Of a stretch of DNA of 64,000 nt, positions 59,901 to 64,000 are shown in pieces. The stretch is from Alteromonas sp. ASW11-130 (GTDB taxonomy: Bacteria > Pseudomonadota > Gammaproteobacteria > Enterobacterales > Alteromonadaceae). The notes beneath the pieces are model-generated. The model searched no databases and was not told where the DNA came from. It saw nothing but the letters and a program-made list of their open reading frames with translations. The stretch covers positions 321,914 to 385,913 of the forward strand of contig NZ_JAPFRE010000015.1 of the NCBI RefSeq assembly GCF_026183735.1, given 5' to 3'. The translations under genes were made by a program, and so were the position numbers. The stretch's first letter is position 1. Each line of letters opens with the position of its first letter.

Positions 59901-60258
59901 TTACTATTTCCTGTTTGTAAGTTAATTGAGTAAGGCTTTGCTTACAGGGTGACTATAGCCAAATAGCAGAAATTAATAATCTGTACTTAATGACGTTTTT
60001 AAATATCGTAAAAGGTTGGAATAAAAAAGCGAGCATCTAGAAAACATCACATTTTTCATGGAAGTGAAGAGAGGCATTATTTCCCAGAGCCTTTTGCAAA
60101 CTGAGAAAGGTCGAAGCTCCCTTCTAATCTGATTGATGAAGCAATTCTGACTATCTAGTGTCTGGCTCGCGCAGGGTTTCGCAAAGCTAGTGCCACTATA
60201 GTTTTTAGCAAATGACGCAGTTTTCTTATTTTTGAACTCTTATCTTCAACTTCCTAAA
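59901..60258. other. Gap of 358 bases upstream of the GG peptide
   Basis: AT-rich. A 34-codon minus-strand frame near 60080 has no convincing ribosome binding site. The promoter of the peptide gene should be here, but I cannot place it. Confidence 0.4.
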
Positions 60259-60591
60259 CTAATTACTATAAATAATCGCCCGATTAATAGTGGGCGAACA
60301 AGAAGGCTGTGGGGGAACGTCAATATTAACCTTTACTTTACGATTAGCCATAAAGGCGGCCATCATTGAACTTGATAACGTTTCGTAGTTTGCGTGCGAA
60401 GTACTAATGAAATATCTGCGGCCATTATCACAAGAGCTATAATCTGTATTGGAATAATCTTTCGTCGCAAATATCAGTCCAGTGGTGGTGGGGTAAAGCC
60501 AATCAATATTAGTGGTGGAAGACCATTCACCCGCGATAGAATTGCCAGCGATTAATACTAATATTGATGTGATGACTGTCTTATTAAACAT
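60259..60591 (-). CDS. Small secreted protein, paralogue 3 of the tandem family
   Basis: 110 residues: signal peptide ending NSIAGEW, then a beta-rich mature chain. Shared features with the two genes before it are a hydrophobic strand after a Tyr-Pro (IDWLYP), a mid-chain Cys (SSCDNGRRYFI), a helix with SSSMMAAFMA, the strand KVKVNIDV, and a second Cys near the C terminus (PSCSPTINRAII). AAGGGG precedes the ATG. Eleven bases separate it from paralogue 2. Function is unknown. Confidence 0.6.
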   Translation of the reverse strand: MFNKTVITSILVLIAGNSIAGEWSSTTNIDWLYPTTTGLIFATKDYSNTDYSSCDNGRRYFISTSHANYETLSSSMMAAFMANRKVKVNIDVPPQPSCSPTINRAIIYSN

Positions 60592-60602
60592 AAAATTTCC
60601 CC

Positions 60603-60932
60603 TTAAAAACCTATATGCAGTCTATTAATGTAACAAGCGGAACTTGCCGCATCGAAATTGACCGATACAGGTTTACCTAATGTTGCGGCGGTAAGGGCTA
60701 CCGAAAGCATTCCCTTGACACCCTCAGCATTGACGCCATTATTCCCGGCCCGAACATAATGATATTTGTTAGGGACAGAATTTGTACAGTCTGGTGAATT
60801 AGTTTTGAATGTTAAAACGAAACTACCGTCAGCATGAGGGTAGATTTTAGCGATTTCCGATGTGTGCCACTTGGCTTGAGCATGAACTGTATTTGCCAAA
60901 CAACACAGCATTAAAATTAAAACATACTTCAT
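60603..60932 (-). CDS. Small secreted protein, paralogue 2 of the tandem family
   Basis: 109 residues with a signal peptide (MKYVLILMLCCLANTVHA). The mature chain has the same order: IAKIYPH, a Cys (SPDCTNS), KYHYVRAG, a helix with GMLSVALTAATLGK, the strand PVSVNFD and a Cys before INRLHI. GGAGAGG lies before the ATG. It sits between the other two copies as part of one operon. Confidence 0.6.
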   Translation of the reverse strand: MKYVLILMLCCLANTVHAQAKWHTSEIAKIYPHADGSFVLTFKTNSPDCTNSVPNKYHYVRAGNNGVNAEGVKGMLSVALTAATLGKPVSVNFDAASSACYINRLHIGF

Positions 60933-60984
60933 TGTAACCCTCTCCTTCTTTTTTAATGAATAAAGTGTTGCTCGTTATGTATGG

Positions 60985-61320
60985 TTAATCTTCCACATAA
61001 ATACCGCTTACTCGAAAATGTTTTCCTACGCAGCCGTCCACATTAACCTTTACCGTCTTATTGGCAGCAAACGCGGTCAATATTGCTGAGTACATTTCTT
61101 TACTATTTGTATTTCCCGCACTTTCAGATTCGATTCTCGCAAACCCCCAAGCCGCTTCGCATCCGTATTCCGCTGATGCTGTGGGAAATCCCGTGCCCAT
61201 ATTGAATCCATAGCTGGTTTTAAATACATATACGCGATTTATTTTTCCAATATCTTGCACCGCTTGTGCTGCCAAAGACATTAAGAGCAGAAAGCTTGTT
61301 AGAATTAGTTTTTTCATCAT
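60985..61320 (-). CDS. Small secreted protein, paralogue 1 of the tandem family
   Basis: About 111 residues from the chosen start, with signal peptide (MMKKLILTSFLLLMSLAAQA). The mature chain has INRVYVF, a Cys (EYGCEAAWGFARI), the helix EMYSAILTAFAANK, the strand TVKVNVDGC and HFRVSGIYV at the end. AAGG lies eight bases before the first of two adjacent ATGs (61320, 61317). The fold pattern (about 90 residues, two Cys, a helix before a strand) recalls small B subunits of AB5-type toxins, but that is only an impression. Confidence 0.6.
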   Translation of the reverse strand: MMKKLILTSFLLLMSLAAQAVQDIGKINRVYVFKTSYGFNMGTGFPTASAEYGCEAAWGFARIESESAGNTNSKEMYSAILTAFAANKTVKVNVDGCVGKHFRVSGIYVED

Positions 61321-61647
61321 TCGGTGATACCTTTCATAAGTAACTAGTGCATTTTTGTGTACTATTGCGATAAGGCTACATTGCAAAAAATAAAAATTGG
61401 AACTTAGTTTTAAAACGCATTCACACTTTATTTAATGCAACAATAAATATCTAACTCCAATTTGCAACTGAAGTATGAATTGCGCAACTTACTTTACCAA
61501 CAGCTTAAATTTTCTATAGGGTGCGCGGTCTATTCCAATTTCACTTTTACGTTCCCAAATGAGCAATTTTTTCCAAGATCACGAGAGGTGACATACCAGT
61601 TTGTCTGCCCTATAAGGCTTTATCAGACGAGTGGTTCAAGTAACATT

Positions 61648-62433
61648 TCATAGGGGCGATCTAGGATTGACTTCAACACCTTTTTCTCTGATAAATTCAA
61701 CCACTTTCTCTCGCCAAGGAAACATTTCTGCATCTCGTCCAATATTGTTATTTTCTAGAAGAAACACTAAACCCGTATTCCAAACACTCATTTGTTTATA
61801 GTTTGCCCCTTGCAACAATAGATAATAAGTGATCTCCCAATTATTAATCGAAGCAGATAAAAGTAGCGGCGTGTGCTTTTTGTAATTTTCATATTCTAAG
61901 TCAGCCCCTGCTTCAACGAGCACTTTAACGTTACTTAACTTATCATTATATATAGCGTCGAAAATGGGCGTGACTTTCAACTGACTCTTGCTATTAATAA
62001 CATTAGGATTTCCGCCATGCTTCAATGCTTCTTTTAGATAGAAATTGTCATCAAGTACTGCCGCGACGTTCATTACAGAATCACCATTTTTTATCTGCAT
62101 ATTCGGTGAAGCGCCCCGTTTTAATAGTTTGCTAAATGCTTTCTTATTTTTTTTAGAAAGTGCGTAGAATAATAACGTCATGCCGTCTTTTCTGACAGCA
62201 TTTACGTCTATCCCACGTGAAGCCAATGTATCAATTTTTTCAACATTTTCTTTCGATACATATTTTGCAAACTCTAAAATTTCTTTATCAGAAAAAAAAT
62301 CCTTTGGCTTCAAATTACTGCGTTCTACCGTTTTCAGGTGACAACCGGAAATAGTCAATATAATGAGAACTACTAAAAACCATTTATATAATATCGAACC
62401 TTGATTTATATGGGCTTTTCCATTCCAGTGCAT
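61648..62433 (-). CDS. Ankyrin-repeat lipoprotein
   Basis: About 261 residues. Lipobox LTISGC in the signal, then four or five ankyrin repeats (DGMTLLFYALSKKNKKAF, KRGASPNMQIKNGDSVMN, GGNPNV..., VEAGADLEYENYKKHTPLL). Ankyrin proteins often bind partners and some are immunity proteins to polymorphic toxins; position downstream of the Rhs/lipoprotein pair supports that idea, not proof. I prefer the ATG at 62433 because GAGGGG lies upstream; the ATG at 62454 has no ribosome binding site. Confidence 0.72.
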   Translation of the reverse strand: MHWNGKAHINQGSILYKWFLVVLIILTISGCHLKTVERSNLKPKDFFSDKEILEFAKYVSKENVEKIDTLASRGIDVNAVRKDGMTLLFYALSKKNKKAFSKLLKRGASPNMQIKNGDSVMNVAAVLDDNFYLKEALKHGGNPNVINSKSQLKVTPIFDAIYNDKLSNVKVLVEAGADLEYENYKKHTPLLLSASINNWEITYYLLLQGANYKQMSVWNTGLVFLLENNNIGRDAEMFPWREKVVEFIREKGVEVNPRSPL

Positions 62434-62668
62434 TTTTTTCTTGCCCCCTCTCATTAAGGTTAAAGAGGTTATCGATACTCCTTCGATAGTTGGGTTGATC
62501 TCCCATATATTCCCAGCGGCATCGCTATGGACGTATAATCTTGAATTAAAATAAAACTGTGCCCCTTTACATAATGCGCTTTAATTTCTAATTGTTATTT
62601 TTAGATTATTTTTATTGCATATTTTATTTGTACTTATACTGCATTAGTAGGCGTACGATGTTAGGGGG

Positions 62669-63001
62669 TTAGACACTATTAAATACATCAACAACATCGA
62701 ATCGCGAAAATCTACCTTCATCATCTACATAAAGGTAGATTTGATATTTGTGAATAGATGTTGTACCAGCGTTTTTATCTGGTAGACGTGCCTGAAAGCG
62801 ATTTAAGTGCCGATCAAAATCGTAAATCCATTTTTGTTTTTCCAAAAATTCGACAATATCGGTAGTTGAGTCGCCAACTTGTAAATTGCTTTCCACTTCT
62901 GAAGTGATACGTTTTTTCAAATCGGCCTCCCCCTTACAACCTTGAAAACTGCAAAGTATTAAAAATATTGCACATAATTTATATATTATATGATTTGTCA
63001 T
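62669..63001 (-). CDS. Small lipoprotein coupled to the Rhs gene, candidate immunity or accessory
   Basis: A 110-residue lipoprotein (lipobox CSFQGC, Cys22). The mature part has VGDSTTDIVEFLEK, followed by YQIYLYVDDEGRFSRFDVVDV, a small alpha-beta layout resembling SmpA/BamE-like immunity proteins. Its ATG begins one base after the Rhs stop (TAA T ATG), so translation is coupled. That position is where Rhs immunity genes normally sit, and a lipidated periplasmic product would suit a toxin acting in the periplasm. Confidence 0.62.
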   Translation of the reverse strand: MTNHIIYKLCAIFLILCSFQGCKGEADLKKRITSEVESNLQVGDSTTDIVEFLEKQKWIYDFDRHLNRFQARLPDKNAGTTSIHKYQIYLYVDDEGRFSRFDVVDVFNSV

Positions 63002-63002
63002 A

Positions 63003-64000
63003 TTACATCTGTTTGTCCCAACCTGGGGCCCCCAAGTCTGGTGATGGTCGAGTAAAGCCTAATTCCTCAACAAAGGAAAAAGCATAGCTATTACTGTTTG
63101 GACCTGTTGGCCAATATCCAATTGAGCCTTTATTTACCATATCAGCAAAAGAGTTCATACTGGCAACAACTTGTTTGTAGGACATTAAAATATTTCCCAC
63201 TTCTTGAATATGCACTGTGTCGGAGGGTCTATCAAATGCTAACGACTCACTCCAAACACCACTTTGAGCTTTTACATTACCAAACCCAGATCCTGCTATA
63301 GTCTGTCCGCCGCCAACTTCAAGAGCTGCGGCGGCTGAACCAGCCGGCCCTGAAGAAGCTACTCCCAGTACACTCATACTTGGTCCACCTCTGGTAATGT
63401 ATTGCTCGCCAGTAGCAGGATCCGTTGCGATCACAAAAGCGTGATACTTTCCATGGACTCCATGCCCTGACGCCTTTGTATAACCTAACTGTATCCTTGT
63501 GGTAGAATTTTGATTGCTTTCCAATGCTTCGACCAAAGGTCCTTCTAAACTCGCAGTCTCAGTCCCATTAAAACTTTCTGGTGGGCCAGTAGGGTTACCT
63601 TCTTGATCAGTCCACCGTGAACTATTGGCGTTTCCTTTAGCGTTCGGTATATCAGCTTCAGTGCTCCCCTGCTTTTGAGATGCATCAATAGCCATCCCAG
63701 CTCCAAGTATCACAGCACTTTCCAACATCCCCTTAACATAACTCTTGGCAAAGCCCCCCGCGAAGTTAGCCATGGCGGTTCCTCCGCCTTCTATAGCGGT
63801 GAGCACGCCTTTTGCTAATTGATAGTAGCCATAGAATTGATACGCGGTAAGAGCAAAGTTAATAGCGGCTGCAATCATTGTATTCGCCAGCTGCGCAGCA
63901 ATAGCCTTTAATGCCATGGTCGCTAATGTCACCCAGATATATCCCGACGGATCGGTTTTATTCAACGGATTATTCATGGCATAGCTATAGCGGTTAAAAC
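63003..64000 (-). CDS. Rhs-family protein, C-terminal end with variable tip (partial, runs off right edge)
   Basis: At the window edge the frame reads FNRYSYAMNNPLNKTDPSGY, the conserved end of the Rhs core (NPLNxxDPSGY). The remaining 315 or so residues are the variable tip: two hydrophobic segments (about 20-50 and 80-100 after the core), then GYTKASGHGVHGKYHAFVI, a Gly-rich stretch, and a final GPNSNSYAFSFVEELG and APGWDKQM. The tip would be the toxin; its activity is not recognised. The HAF and NSNS blocks may belong to a papain-like fold (low confidence). The gene starts outside the window. Confidence 0.85.
   Translation of the reverse strand, partial: FNRYSYAMNNPLNKTDPSGYIWVTLATMALKAIAAQLANTMIAAAINFALTAYQFYGYYQLAKGVLTAIEGGGTAMANFAGGFAKSYVKGMLESAVILGAGMAIDASQKQGSTEADIPNAKGNANSSRWTDQEGNPTGPPESFNGTETASLEGPLVEALESNQNSTTRIQLGYTKASGHGVHGKYHAFVIATDPATGEQYITRGGPSMSVLGVASSGPAGSAAAALEVGGGQTIAGSGFGNVKAQSGVWSESLAFDRPSDTVHIQEVGNILMSYKQVVASMNSFADMVNKGSIGYWPTGPNSNSYAFSFVEELGFTRPSPDLGAPGWDKQM

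Noticed and set aside
61462-61653. 63-codon plus-strand frame opposite the island genes
   Set aside because: No ribosome binding site, no signal peptide, low-complexity content.

Overview
The window is chromosomal DNA of a marine-type gammaproteobacterium, most likely an alteromonad (Alteromonadaceae or a close relative). The pointers are the gmk-rpoZ-spoT and hemC-hemD-hemX-hemY blocks, an EfpL (YeiP) paralogue of EF-P, RsmJ, a DNAJ-related protein with a C-terminal J domain, a DUF3300 protein, and moderate GC with AT-rich accessory patches. The genus call is an inference from gene content. I recognised no tRNA, rRNA, CRISPR array or intact insertion sequence.

Region by region: 0-9 kb holds an S9 peptidase, a glutathione S-transferase, a decayed SelO fragment, two cyclic-di-GMP enzymes and ribA. 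9-21 kb holds DUF3300, ATP-grasp and DUF1439 proteins, an MscS channel with a CorA/ZntB-type transporter, a glutaredoxin-MauE fusion and an AcrAB-like RND pump. 20-31 kb holds a J-domain protein, an XRE/DUF2975 pair, efpL, an AttEFGH-like ABC operon, an outer-membrane barrel and a secreted subtilase ending in 22 copies of a hexapeptide. 31-41 kb is a long minus-strand housekeeping stretch: baiN-like oxidoreductase, peroxiredoxin, rsmJ, recG, a thioredoxin-fold gene with a stop codon in its signal peptide, trmH, ridA, spoT, rpoZ, gmk. 41-55 kb holds an esterase, the haem genes hemCDXY, feoAB with a Fur-like site, and a TPP-riboswitch-led thiamine operon thiC-thiDE-thiF-thiS-thiG-thiH. A CPA1-type antiporter closes the core region at 57 kb.

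From about 57.2 kb to the right edge is an Rhs/polymorphic-toxin island, all on the minus strand. An Rhs protein enters from the right edge. It is followed one base later by a small lipoprotein (candidate immunity or accessory factor), then an ankyrin lipoprotein, three similar small secreted proteins in tandem, and a short peptide with a double-glycine leader next to a PrsW-like membrane protease. A broken Rhs remnant follows, whose last reading frame still overlaps the start of another lipoprotein by four bases. The peptide/protease pair and the two toxin-tip plus lipoprotein junctions are the most promising candidates for undescribed biology.

Functionally, the thi cluster makes the pyrimidine and thiazole halves of thiamine under riboswitch control, hemCD makes uroporphyrinogen III, and feoAB imports ferrous iron. 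spoT, rpoZ and gmk link guanine nucleotides to the stringent response. The accessory island looks devoted to contact-dependent or secreted antagonism.
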